The notes under the pieces were generated by a model. It was given only the letters and a program-made list of their open reading frames with translations, did no database searches and had not been told where the DNA came from. Below are positions 6,557 to 13,640 of a stretch of DNA of 25,584 nt, piece after piece. Each line of letters starts with the position of its first letter. The first letter of the stretch is position 1. The stretch comes from a virus, in the IMG/VR virus record IMGVR_UViG_3300030450_001527, positions 1 through 25,584 of that record; one strand, written 5' to 3'. Made by a program: the position numbers and the translations under genes.

Positions 6557-6756
6557 TATTTTTTCTTACGAGGTCTGCCTCTTTTCTTAGGAACTTTTGT
6601 ATAGGCTTCGTTCTTATTTGGAGTGGTAGGATCGTCCCCTACATACTGACCCTTTTTATTTCTAGACCTAACAGTTTCCATTTCCTGTAAAGGATTAGGA
6701 AGTTCTGCTGAAGATAGAGGTGTGAAAAACTTCAATACTTTTTTAAACCAGTTCAT
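6556..6756 (-). CDS. Small AT-hook-like protein (66 aa)
   Basis: A 66 aa protein with an amphipathic N-terminus (MNWFKKVLKFFTPL). It has a polar, low-complexity middle containing GQYVGDDPTTPNKNEA and a C-terminal RGRPRKKK. The Arg-Gly-Arg-Pro core flanked by basic residues is an AT-hook, which binds the minor groove of AT-rich DNA and would suit this AT-rich genome. The N-terminal helix could associate with a membrane or a protein partner. It overlaps the DUF1289 gene by 14 bases and the thermonuclease gene by one. Confidence 0.65.
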   Translation of the reverse strand: MNWFKKVLKFFTPLSSAELPNPLQEMETVRSRNKKGQYVGDDPTTPNKNEAYTKVPKKRGRPRKKK

Positions 6757-6994
6757 TTTTTCTCCTATTATGCTCTCTTAGAGAGTCTCTTTTTTGACGA
6801 GGAAGATAATCTTCCCAACACCTTAAAACTACTAACTTTTTTTCAAAGTCTGTATACGAACACCAGTCTCTTATCTCAGTTGCTGTTCTGCCACAACCTT
6901 TACAAGTTCGAGTTCCCCATTGCGTTACTGTGCACACGCCAATACAGGGAGAGTCGGCTAACCCTGTTGTTTCATGAAGAGCTTTTTGTGCCAT
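6743..6994 (-). CDS. DUF1289 domain protein
   Basis: This 83 aa protein has the DUF1289 (PF06945) signature: SPCIGVC at residues 15-21, CKGCGRT at 31-37, then EIRDW. Four cysteines (17, 21, 31, 34) are placed to bind zinc or an iron-sulfur centre. DUF1289 is common in proteobacteria and their phages, but its function is not established. The C-terminus is Arg/Lys-rich (RQKRDSLREHNRRKN). It overlaps the HTH gene by 23 bases, so the two are expressed together. The family link to proteobacteria is a weak hint of a proteobacterial host. Confidence 0.85.
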   Translation of the reverse strand: MAQKALHETTGLADSPCIGVCTVTQWGTRTCKGCGRTATEIRDWCSYTDFEKKLVVLRCWEDYLPRQKRDSLREHNRRKNELV

Positions 6995-7292
6995 CGTTTT
7001 TACCTTTTATAAGACGAACATTTTTAGTTCTTAACCATTCTCGTAAAAGTTTGTTCCTTTCTATTGTACTAAGGTTTGTGTCTAAAAGTAAAGTTTTATA
7101 TTCCTGATTGTATAGATCATACCCAGCGTAATAATCACCATTACCTATATGATTAAACCGAACAATCTGCCATACTCTCTGTTTAGTCATGCCGTATTTA
7201 ACACCAATTTCTTCGAGCGTACACTCACTATTGAGTGAAAGCATAAATATTTCGAAATATTTTTTTCTTAAATCTTTTCTTTTACCTACCAT
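6972..7292 (-). CDS. Helix-turn-helix protein, sigma-70 region 4-like
   Basis: The 106 aa protein has a clear helix-turn-helix at about residues 25-46 (TLEEIGVKYGMTKQRVWQIV). The pattern L-x-E-I-G-x-x-x-G-[MV]-T-x-x-R-V-x-Q-I is that of sigma factor region 4, which recognises -35 elements. The rest is a basic helical C-terminus (STIERNKLLREWLRTKN). With no region 2 it cannot be a complete sigma factor. It is more likely a transcriptional regulator or an RNA-polymerase-redirecting protein. It overlaps the end of the polymerase gene by 11 bases. Confidence 0.7.
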   Translation of the reverse strand: MVGKRKDLRKKYFEIFMLSLNSECTLEEIGVKYGMTKQRVWQIVRFNHIGNGDYYAGYDLYNQEYKTLLLDTNLSTIERNKLLREWLRTKNVRLIKGKNDGTKSSS

Positions 7293-9165
7293 TGTAAAAC
7301 TCCTTGTAGTTCTCTACTGCTGTGCCCCAGCTGTGCCCTATTTCTGCGTCTACCTTATTAGGAACAACTAACGGAACACAGTCTGTCATAATCTGTATTA
7401 TTTTTTCACACTCCTCTACACCATCCACCGATATATCTAATTCATCATGAACTTGGGTGTGAGGTAGTATGCCTTCTTTATACAGTTCTACCATAGCTTT
7501 CTTTGTCATGTCTGCTGCTGAGCCTTGTATTAACCTATTCATAGCTTTATATGTATACGCACGTTTAAGGTCGTCGCCATATTTTTCTATTGCCTCTACA
7601 TAAGGTAATGCTTGTTCTCTATCAAATCTTGGCTCAAATAAATTAAACCTACATCTACGACCTAATATAGTTGTGATAAATCCACGATTACTACCCAGTC
7701 TAGAACATTGGTCTCGTAAACCCTTAATAAAAGGTACTCGTCTATGGAAGGTATCAAATAATATTTCAGCTTCTTGCGGTGAGATATCTAATTGAGATAT
7801 AAGTTTATCTTTACCCATGCCATAACTTAAACCAAGATTAATAATCTTAGCTTCTTTACGACTAATGTTAGCCATGTCTGCTACAACTTGATGAAAGTCT
7901 GCGTCTTTATTACGGTAAGCATCTACTGCTTCATCTGCACCTTCTTGTTGAGTAATAGAAGAGTAGTGAACAGTTAGTCTTGGTTCTTGTTGGGAGTAAT
8001 CAAAACAACCCCACTGTTTACCATCTTCTGGTACAAAAATGCTACGAATAAGAGGTCCTATATAATCATTACGTGCTGGTACTTGCTGTAGATTAGGATT
8101 ACTACTACTAAATCTACCAGTCACAGTTCCTCCACGGTCTGAGCGTAGTGGGTGTAATTCTCCATGAATTCTCCCATTAACACTATGTTCCAATATCATC
8201 TTATCTATAAAAGTAGTTCTAGCTTTGTTTAATTTACGTGCTCTTGCTATATTATTAGCTAACTTGTGATCGTGAGATTCTAGCCAATCTCCAGCAAAAG
8301 AAGGGGCGTTAGTTTTAGGTGTGCGTGGGTAACTTAACCCAGCCCTATCAAAAACAACAGCAACAGATTGTGCTGCCCATAAATCTGGGGCTACACCATA
8401 TTCTTTTTCTATTGATTGGATAATAGATTTCTCTTCTGATAATAATTTTTTACCTACTGACTCTGCTTTATCTAAATCAACAGGCACTCCTTTCCATCTC
8501 ATGTCTAATAGTATGGGTATCAAACTAGTTTCTAACTCATAAATTTTTTCTACATTCTCTTTTATTAATCCCTCTTTTAGTATTTGCCACAACTTTAAAG
8601 TTAGTGCTGCATCCTGCTCAGCGTACTTACCTACATACTTAGCTGGTAGTTTATACATTTCAGACTTGGGATTTATCTTATAGGCTTTTGCTGCTTCTTC
8701 AAGTAATGTCTCATCTTTTATTTCACCTACATATCTTTGCCCTAGTTTATTAAGTGAGTACCCATATTGATTTTCATCAACCAGAGGTGCAGCAAACATA
8801 GTGTCGTGTATTTTACCACCAACATGAACACCCATTCTTCTAAGCCACCCCATGTCATATAAAGAATTATGAAAAATCTTATCGTTTTCGTGGCTCAATT
8901 CTTTCTTTAACCATTCAGTCACTACTCTTTTATCTAAATTACCCCCACCTACATGTTGTATTGGTAGATAGATAGCAAACTTTTCTGTCGCTATAGCTAT
9001 ACCAGTGACATACCCCTGCCCTTCAAAAGCCCACGACGGTCCATGAGACATGAGTAGAGGGTCATAAGTTTCTAGATCAATAGCCACTTCTTTAAACTGA
9101 CTTAGCTCAGGTAGACTTGAGGGGGGTAACCAATCGGTTTCAGGTGTGAATAAAGAAGGTTGCAT
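7282..9165 (-). CDS. polA: DNA polymerase, family A, with 3'-5' exonuclease
   Basis: The 627 aa protein has an intact proofreading domain: Exo I AIDLETYD with Asp30/Glu32, Exo II NSLYD with Asp104, Exo III YAEQD with Asp185. It has all three polymerase motifs: A, FDYSQQEPR, with Asp389 and Glu394; B, RKEAKIINLGLSYG, with Arg436, Lys440 and Tyr448; C, VHDE, with Asp574. The 5'-3' exonuclease domain of Pol I is absent, as is usual for phage replicases. The residue equivalent to E. coli Phe762 is Leu444 (codon CTT at 7836-7834), the Leu variant known from many marine phages. It should be the phage replicase. An AGAGGG 6 bases before the ATG supports the start, which overlaps the 30 aa ORF's stop (TAATG). 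Confidence 0.97.
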   Translation of the reverse strand: MQPSLFTPETDWLPPSSLPELSQFKEVAIDLETYDPLLMSHGPSWAFEGQGYVTGIAIATEKFAIYLPIQHVGGGNLDKRVVTEWLKKELSHENDKIFHNSLYDMGWLRRMGVHVGGKIHDTMFAAPLVDENQYGYSLNKLGQRYVGEIKDETLLEEAAKAYKINPKSEMYKLPAKYVGKYAEQDAALTLKLWQILKEGLIKENVEKIYELETSLIPILLDMRWKGVPVDLDKAESVGKKLLSEEKSIIQSIEKEYGVAPDLWAAQSVAVVFDRAGLSYPRTPKTNAPSFAGDWLESHDHKLANNIARARKLNKARTTFIDKMILEHSVNGRIHGELHPLRSDRGGTVTGRFSSSNPNLQQVPARNDYIGPLIRSIFVPEDGKQWGCFDYSQQEPRLTVHYSSITQQEGADEAVDAYRNKDADFHQVVADMANISRKEAKIINLGLSYGMGKDKLISQLDISPQEAEILFDTFHRRVPFIKGLRDQCSRLGSNRGFITTILGRRCRFNLFEPRFDREQALPYVEAIEKYGDDLKRAYTYKAMNRLIQGSAADMTKKAMVELYKEGILPHTQVHDELDISVDGVEECEKIIQIMTDCVPLVVPNKVDAEIGHSWGTAVENYKEFYNGR

Positions 9166-9257
9166 TAATACCCTCTAACCTTTATGTAGATAATAACTGC
9201 CATGATTATATTAACTAATACAAATAGTCCCATAATTATTCCTATTGCTTCAAGCAT
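9165..9257 (-). CDS. Very small single-pass membrane peptide (30 aa)
   Basis: A 30 aa ORF fills the 84-base gap between the 109 aa gene and polA: MLEAIGIIMGLFVLVN, then IIMAVIIYIKVRGY. Residues 4-25 form one uninterrupted hydrophobic helix and the tail is basic (YIKVRGY), giving a predicted N-out/C-in single-pass membrane peptide. Its ATG overlaps the stop of the 109 aa gene by 8 bases, and its TAA overlaps the polA start by one base, so both ends tile perfectly with its neighbours. Such placement is unlikely in spacer DNA. No family was recognised, and function is unknown. Confidence 0.6.
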   Translation of the reverse strand: MLEAIGIIMGLFVLVNIIMAVIIYIKVRGY

Positions 9258-9579
9258 CGACTTTAGCATCGTTTTGCTGTTTATTTGCTTCTTCTAATAC
9301 CTGACCTGTGAAAGACTCAACTAATAATAAATACCTTCTTAAGTCACGAATGTCATCTAGTAAACCAGCGTCGCTAGTGTCAGCAAAAATTGCTGCAAAC
9401 ATATCCCAGCCTTGCTTATTAGTTTGGTTTTCTATCCTATCCCATTTACGTGCGAGCATCATAAAAGCACCCACACCACCACGTTTACGCCAACTGTCAC
9501 CGTAAGATACTTCAGCGTTTTTTAAACACTCAATATCTTGTTCGGTTAAAGTTTTAATCTTATCAAAATCTGCTGCCAT
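9250..9579 (-). CDS. Phage protein (109 aa), all-helical, possible nucleotide-modification associated family
   Basis: A 109 aa helical protein with the conserved-looking segments VSYGDSWRKRGGVGAFMMLA, RKWDRIEN and LDDIRDLRRYLLL. The YGDSW ... R-x-x-RI ... D-x-x-x-DL-x-x-Y-x-L order recalls the DUF1599/Nmad1 nucleotide-modification-associated proteins. I treat that as a weak similarity by eye, not an assignment. A MazG-like nucleotide-binding helical fold is another possibility. AGGAG about 7 bases upstream of the ATG (AAAGGAGAAATAG) supports the start. It stands between the nuclease and polA, so a role in nucleotide or DNA metabolism is reasonable. Confidence 0.7.
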   Translation of the reverse strand: MAADFDKIKTLTEQDIECLKNAEVSYGDSWRKRGGVGAFMMLARKWDRIENQTNKQGWDMFAAIFADTSDAGLLDDIRDLRRYLLLVESFTGQVLEEANKQQNDAKVDA

Positions 9580-9591
9580 ACTATTTCTCCT

Positions 9592-10275
9592 TTAGTCGTA
9601 CCTACTGGGGCAAATATTCTGTTTGCCAAAGTAGCACCATTTACATTTAAACTGAGAAGGTCTAGCAGGGAACTCCTCAGTCGTCGTCATTTCTACAGCC
9701 CTAGCGTTTAGTCTTTCACGCTTAGCCTCTACTGTTTTTTTATCATATTGATATCTATCTAGCTTACCATGGTCCAAGTACCACAACTCAGTTGTAATGG
9801 TATCTAGTTCTGGTAGCCTTTTAAAAACTATTGAAGCATATAGCTCACACTGTTCTCTATGTCCTTCTTGATTACCATCGTATCTACCTGTTTTAAAATC
9901 AATTACCCTAGCGTTCTTATCTCCCTCCACATGTACGAAAGCATCTACTTTAGCCCTACCCCATGTGTCATGATCAAACCAGCCTGTAGGTTCCCATTCG
10001 GTAGTAAAAGCCCAATCTCCTTCACAAAGTACATGCCCTTTTAAATGCATGTCCTTTAATAAATCAAAGGCTTCTTCAAAATCCTGTAGGGCTTTAGGTA
10101 TTTCATCATACCTACCTCTTATGTATTCTTCACATTCTTTGTGAATGTCTTTTCCTCTGTCCATGGCTTTATTCCCAGGTTCTTTTATTCTCTGTATGTA
10201 CGCATACTCTGCTTTCTTTGGGCACCCTTCAAATGTTTTGAGTCTACTATAAGACCACTGCGGTATTGTAGGCAT
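9592..10275 (-). CDS. PD-(D/E)XK nuclease, Cas4/RecB-like, with probable Fe-S cluster
   Basis: This 227 aa protein has the PD-(D/E)XK nuclease core. The N-terminal motif is WSYSRLKTFEGCP, followed by GKDIH (His45), Asp111 in GRAKVDAF, Asp126-x-Lys128 in VIDFKTG, and a QxxxY-like element (Gln142-Tyr146). Four cysteines sit as in Cas4 and AddB: Cys18 near the N-terminus and Cys211, Cys214 and Cys222 at the C-terminus. This suggests a 4Fe-4S cluster that pins the two ends together. Such phage proteins resect or process DNA ends in recombination-dependent replication. No CRISPR array or cas1/cas2 is nearby, so it is a replication/recombination nuclease and not part of a CRISPR system. TAATG couples it to the ThyA-family gene. 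Confidence 0.88.
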   Translation of the reverse strand: MPTIPQWSYSRLKTFEGCPKKAEYAYIQRIKEPGNKAMDRGKDIHKECEEYIRGRYDEIPKALQDFEEAFDLLKDMHLKGHVLCEGDWAFTTEWEPTGWFDHDTWGRAKVDAFVHVEGDKNARVIDFKTGRYDGNQEGHREQCELYASIVFKRLPELDTITTELWYLDHGKLDRYQYDKKTVEAKRERLNARAVEMTTTEEFPARPSQFKCKWCYFGKQNICPSRYD

Positions 10276-11291
10276 TACTTTTCCTTATTATTAATTGATG
10301 TATTAAGCCAGTCAAACCCAGCGGTGCACCAATCAGTAGCCTCACACCTTTGAACTTCAACCAACGCCTCTTCGTACTCTCCTTTCTTATAACAGTACCA
10401 AGCGTCCTGCAGTGGGCAGGCGACGTCGGTAAAAAAATCATCCACAAACTCCATAGGTTCAAATGGTCTGCGGTCTAAAAATGCAACTAAATCTGTATCC
10501 CAAGTATGAGAGTCAACTGACATCATAGGGTAGGGATTTATAGCTTTATTATCATAGGGATTTAAACTTTCTTTCATGCTCCAAAAATCGAATGCGTCTT
10601 GTGCTTCTAATTTGGCATGCATGTCTTCAAACACATCTACATAAGCATGAAAACTGTCACTAATTTGTGTATAAAAGCCAGTCTCCACTCCTATAGCAGA
10701 AGCAACATATTCATGAAGCATAGACATATGAACAACGTTAGCTCCAAAAGTTCCCCAAATAATATCATTTGATCTATTGCTAACAGTCATGTGTAGCATA
10801 TTATCTCTTATTTTAAAATATATACAGGTATTACAAGGTACATCTACACCAGCCCTATTTAAATCCACCACAGGATCCCACATTTGAATAACACAACGTC
10901 TATCACTAGGATCCATTTGCAGTCTCTGGATAACTAATTCTAGTTGGTCGCCACCAAAATGTTCTCGCCACCTATAACCGTACGCACCATGTAAAACAAC
11001 ACCATCGTCGCTGTACTCCTTCATGCGTTTATTGTATTTAACCACATAATCTAAATCATTACGACCACCAAGCATCCACAAACTTTCCATAAAGTGGAAA
11101 AAAGGATTAGCTTTACGAATAGATTCAAATAGAACCCTTTCCTGTGGATTACCGAAAACAGTTGTAACAGGAACAGGAACCTCTATAACATCCCCTCCTC
11201 TACTAGTCGTAACGTCTTCTTTAAATTGATTTAATAGATCAAGCCCCTTTATAAAACCGTCATTCACATTTCTGCAATTTATAACTAACAT
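10275..11291 (-). CDS. thyA: Thymidylate synthase-family enzyme (ThyA or pyrimidine hydroxymethylase)
   Basis: The 338 aa protein has the ThyA fold's key residues. These are Glu69 in FMESLW, HGAYGYRW with Tyr104, the phosphate-binding Arg131-Arg132, catalytic Cys153 in VPCNT, the R-S-x-D motif at 173-176, Asn185, and H-x-Y at 215-217. The family transfers a one-carbon unit to C5 of dUMP or dCMP, giving dTMP or a hydroxymethyl- or methylpyrimidine nucleotide. Asn185, one residue further from R-S-x-D than in E. coli, fits dUMP rather than dCMP. The C-terminal 110 residues do not resemble ThyA, and the classical C-terminal tail is absent. With the glycosyltransferase and HMUDK-type neighbours, a dUMP hydroxymethylase is a serious alternative to a plain thymidylate synthase. 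Confidence 0.87.
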   Translation of the reverse strand: MLVINCRNVNDGFIKGLDLLNQFKEDVTTSRGGDVIEVPVPVTTVFGNPQERVLFESIRKANPFFHFMESLWMLGGRNDLDYVVKYNKRMKEYSDDGVVLHGAYGYRWREHFGGDQLELVIQRLQMDPSDRRCVIQMWDPVVDLNRAGVDVPCNTCIYFKIRDNMLHMTVSNRSNDIIWGTFGANVVHMSMLHEYVASAIGVETGFYTQISDSFHAYVDVFEDMHAKLEAQDAFDFWSMKESLNPYDNKAINPYPMMSVDSHTWDTDLVAFLDRRPFEPMEFVDDFFTDVACPLQDAWYCYKKGEYEEALVEVQRCEATDWCTAGFDWLNTSINNKEK

Positions 11292-11509
11292 TACTTACTC
11301 CTACTACTGATTAAAAAATTAACAATTTTTAATTTGTCTGTTATCTCTGCCATTGTCCCGACCAGTTTGTCTACTTCTGTGATTAAATTTGTGTGTTCGG
11401 ATATAACAGTTGGGTTGGTTAATAAAATGTCTAGTGTAACATTTATTGTGTCTCTTTCTCCTTCTAACCTCTTCTTATACGCCTCTAATATTTCAGAATA
11501 ATTCGCCAT
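11291..11509 (-). CDS. Small coiled-coil-like protein (72 aa)
   Basis: A 72 aa, mostly helical protein (SEILEAYKKRLEGERDTINV and TEVDKLVGTMAEITDKL) with heptad-like spacing of Leu, Ile and Val. A coiled coil or helical hairpin is therefore likely. No family was recognised. It overlaps the glycosyltransferase gene by 17 bases, and its stop overlaps the ThyA-family start in TAATG. It therefore sits inside the putative modification block and could be a small scaffold or partner, but nothing shows this directly. Confidence 0.7.
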   Translation of the reverse strand: MANYSEILEAYKKRLEGERDTINVTLDILLTNPTVISEHTNLITEVDKLVGTMAEITDKLKIVNFLISSRSK

Positions 11510-12266
11510 TTGCTGCTCCTTGTTTTAACGCTTTTTTCCACATAACTTTTACATCTTTACGGATAGCTCCACCCCAAGCTGTCTTAGTTTCTTTCTCTAC
11601 TACTGTCACTACTTCTGGGTGTAGCTTAGCCAATAACTCAGCCCCCTCTGATTGCACATCTAAGGTACGCCACTCACTACAGCCACCAGCTGCATTAGAA
11701 CTACCTTGTCCTTGTGCATAGTAATAACTTATCTTACTAGGATATCCCTTTTTAAGAAGTTGTAAATTAATATCAAAATCTTCCATAACTCTAGTTCTTG
11801 CTAGTTCTATGCCATCAAATTTATCTAAGTTGTAGGCTAGTAATCTCATGTACCTAGTAGTTTCTACTGAGAGAGCTTCTACTCTATTATTACCTTCCCT
11901 AGCACTCACGCCACAATGAGCATAGTCATCAAGCCACACATCTAACAACCCAAACAACGCAGGGTATTCCTCTGGTTCTAGGTATCTTAAATGCCAATCG
12001 TTAGTAGCTTTACGAATATAAAAACGCAAGTCGTCATCTAGCATAACTATTTTATTGTCATCGGTGTTGTTGTGGATAAACCTACGCTTAGTAGCTATAT
12101 CATGAACCGTGTTATCACACACCATAATTTTACAATCATATTTAGAGTATAAATCTTTTTCATGCTCGTCTACAACTAATGTGACTTCTTTGCGTAATTC
12201 TTCAGGAAAGAAAGACAAGGTCACTTGGCTGTCTGCTCTTCCTCTTGTGGGAATAAATATTCTCAT
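11493..12266 (-). CDS. GT-A-fold glycosyltransferase, TET-associated glycosyltransferase (TAGT)-like
   Basis: A 257 aa protein with the pattern of the phage TET-associated glycosyltransferases. The N-terminus is RIFIPTRGRA, a Rossmann-like strand carrying Arg for the sugar nucleotide, followed by LVVDEHE. Next come RRFI (61-64) and the metal-binding DxD-type motif MLDDDLRF (Asp77-Asp79). The C-terminal half has MEDFDINLQLL (161-171), then GQGSSNAAGGCSEWR. In the known family these enzymes attach sugars to hydroxymethylated pyrimidines in phage DNA. No TET/JBP dioxygenase and no C5 DNA methyltransferase are found here, but a ThyA-family enzyme lies one gene downstream. The hydroxymethyl group could thus be made at the nucleotide level. 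It overlaps the HMUDK-type gene by 4 bases. Confidence 0.78.
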   Translation of the reverse strand: MRIFIPTRGRADSQVTLSFFPEELRKEVTLVVDEHEKDLYSKYDCKIMVCDNTVHDIATKRRFIHNNTDDNKIVMLDDDLRFYIRKATNDWHLRYLEPEEYPALFGLLDVWLDDYAHCGVSAREGNNRVEALSVETTRYMRLLAYNLDKFDGIELARTRVMEDFDINLQLLKKGYPSKISYYYAQGQGSSNAAGGCSEWRTLDVQSEGAELLAKLHPEVVTVVEKETKTAWGGAIRKDVKVMWKKALKQGAANGELF

Positions 12267-13093
12267 TTATTTACCTTATATTTTGCACGTGGTCTGCCTT
12301 CTCCCAAACGTGTACGTTCATATTTATCAAACTCGCAAAGGCAGTGTTCGATATCTCTCATTTCTAGTGGTAGCATATGTCCTTGTAAATAATCAGGAGA
12401 GCAATCTAATAACTCTTTCATCTCACTATTTAGTTGTTCTTTTTTAATTGTTTTATTTAAATCTCTATGATGTATTCTATTCAAGCCACGCTGAGCTCCA
12501 GGTCCAGGATTAGCCCACGTCATAATATCTTTAGCATTCTCTAACCATTTAGTGTGTCGTAAGTCTGTTACTACCTCGTAAGCCATAAAACCACTAAAAC
12601 CAGCATGCTTTAAATACCCTCGCCATGTTTCTTCTAATGAGTCTTCTATCATAGGTGGGTGGTTATTGTATAACGGTGTTAGTATTTTATCTATAGTTTG
12701 TTCTATTTTAGTGCCACCTAAAGTGCCTGTCAACATGTACGCACCAGTATAAACTTTTTCTTTTCTGTTCATTCTACCTTGCATTATAGCTTTTAAACGT
12801 TCAGGATTCCAGTGCTCAGGAAAACCCAACTCTTCTAAAGTGTCTGGCCAATTGATTTGTCTAGCCATAGCCATAGCAAAAGGTAAATTAGGATGGTCAG
12901 CGTAAGGCTCTCGCCAGTTAACTCGTATCCATTCTGTAACTCTATCTAGTTCACGGTACACGTTACAAAAACTATACTCAGTTAATATAGCATCACTAGT
13001 CCACGGATAAGCTACACCGTTTTGCCGACGTAAGTATATGATATGACGTTCATTTAGATAATTAAAAAACTTTTGTACTTCTTCATGATTCAT
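12263..13093 (-). CDS. Putative DNA base hypermodification protein, 5-hmdU DNA kinase helical domain family
   Basis: The 276 aa helical protein matches the HMUDK helical family (PF18723, often named putative DNA base hypermodification protein). Family marks seen are ERHIIYLRR with PWTSD near residues 15-34, FCNVYRELDRVTEW (42-55), VYTGAY (114-119), PGPGAQRG (196-203) and the closing LCEFDKY (252-258). Related proteins act on 5-hydroxymethyluracil in phage DNA, phosphorylating it or replacing the phosphate with an amine or amino acid. No Walker A P-loop is present, so a kinase module, if used, would be separate. Its neighbours, a glycosyltransferase and a ThyA-family enzyme, fit a thymine hypermodification pathway. 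ATGA overlaps couple it to both flanking genes. Confidence 0.82.
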   Translation of the reverse strand: MNHEEVQKFFNYLNERHIIYLRRQNGVAYPWTSDAILTEYSFCNVYRELDRVTEWIRVNWREPYADHPNLPFAMAMARQINWPDTLEELGFPEHWNPERLKAIMQGRMNRKEKVYTGAYMLTGTLGGTKIEQTIDKILTPLYNNHPPMIEDSLEETWRGYLKHAGFSGFMAYEVVTDLRHTKWLENAKDIMTWANPGPGAQRGLNRIHHRDLNKTIKKEQLNSEMKELLDCSPDYLQGHMLPLEMRDIEHCLCEFDKYERTRLGEGRPRAKYKVNK

Positions 13094-13587
13094 GCTACTT
13101 CCTCTTTAGTCCACCACCATGGTTTAGGTGTGCACTTATTCCACTCAGCGTAATGCTTTTCGTTAATTAAATAATTACGATAGGCTTTAACTGGGTTAGG
13201 GTCTTTATACTGGTCTGGCATAGCTTGGGCTGGTGGATAAAACTTATACTTAGGTATCTGAGTAGGAACCTCTGCTAGTTTATCATTTAATTTACGATAA
13301 CTAGCGTGTACTTTACCATACCGTCTATTGTACTCATGGGATAAAGCTACAAAATGCATATAAAGCCATTTATAATTCATAACGCTTTCCCTAGCCCAGA
13401 TAGTACAAGGGTGGTTAAGGTGAGCAGTTTTATAAAGACCCAATAGGTCGCAGTACTCATCACCGTTATAAACACGGTGCACCGTAGATAACATTTGAGC
13501 ACTTTCTAAAGGCATCTTAACTACTAGTTTATCTGGTAGGTAGATTGCAGCTTTAGCTGGATCTTTATCGACATAAAATATATTCAT
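13090..13587 (-). CDS. Conserved phage protein (165 aa) of unknown function
   Basis: This 165 aa protein has the pattern MNIFYVDKDPAKAA, then VVKMPLESAQMLST, HPCTIWARES, YRRYGKVH-like (EYNRRYGKVH), AQAMPDQYKD and a Trp-rich end (KPWWWTKEE). I know this arrangement from many T4-like, cyanophage and marine phage genomes, where it is usually labelled hypothetical. No biochemical role is established to my knowledge. A nucleic-acid-binding protein is plausible from conserved Lys, His and aromatic residues. Its ATG is preceded by AGGAG (AGGAGATAAAAATAA). It overlaps the HMUDK-type gene by 4 bases and leads the modification block, so it may belong to that pathway. Confidence 0.8.
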   Translation of the reverse strand: MNIFYVDKDPAKAAIYLPDKLVVKMPLESAQMLSTVHRVYNGDEYCDLLGLYKTAHLNHPCTIWARESVMNYKWLYMHFVALSHEYNRRYGKVHASYRKLNDKLAEVPTQIPKYKFYPPAQAMPDQYKDPNPVKAYRNYLINEKHYAEWNKCTPKPWWWTKEEVA

Positions 13588-13611
13588 TTATTTTTATCTC
13601 CTATATAAAAT

Positions 13612-13639
13612 TTTACTTTACTTGTTTAGTAAAAGTAAA
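13612..13639. repeat. AT-rich hairpin between the helicase and 165 aa genes
   Basis: TTTACT (13617-13622) pairs with AGTAAA (13628-13633) across a TGTTT loop. The stem continues as TTTAC (13612-13616) with GTAAA (13635-13639) after a one-base bulge. It lies 2 bases beyond the helicase stop, between two genes on the same transcript. Read leftward the stem is followed by a short T-run (AATTTTATA), so it may be a weak terminator or an RNA-processing or stability element in front of the modification block. Confidence 0.45.
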
Positions 13640-13640
13640 G

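Noticed and set aside
6972-7292. Complete phage sigma factor
   Set aside because: Only a region 4-like helix-turn-helix is present. Region 2, which binds the -10 element and core polymerase, is missing at this length.
9592-10275. CRISPR-associated Cas4
   Set aside because: The fold and cysteines match Cas4/RecB-type nucleases, but there is no CRISPR array, cas1 or cas2. The neighbours are replication genes.
10247-10462. Minus-strand frame of 71 residues
   Set aside because: It overlaps the 3' end of the ThyA-family gene in another frame and has no domain or separate spacing. The surrounding genes are already joined by a TAATG overlap.
11446-12447. Two plus-strand frames opposite the glycosyltransferase
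   Set aside because: They are antisense to a well-supported gene, and neither resembles a protein family.
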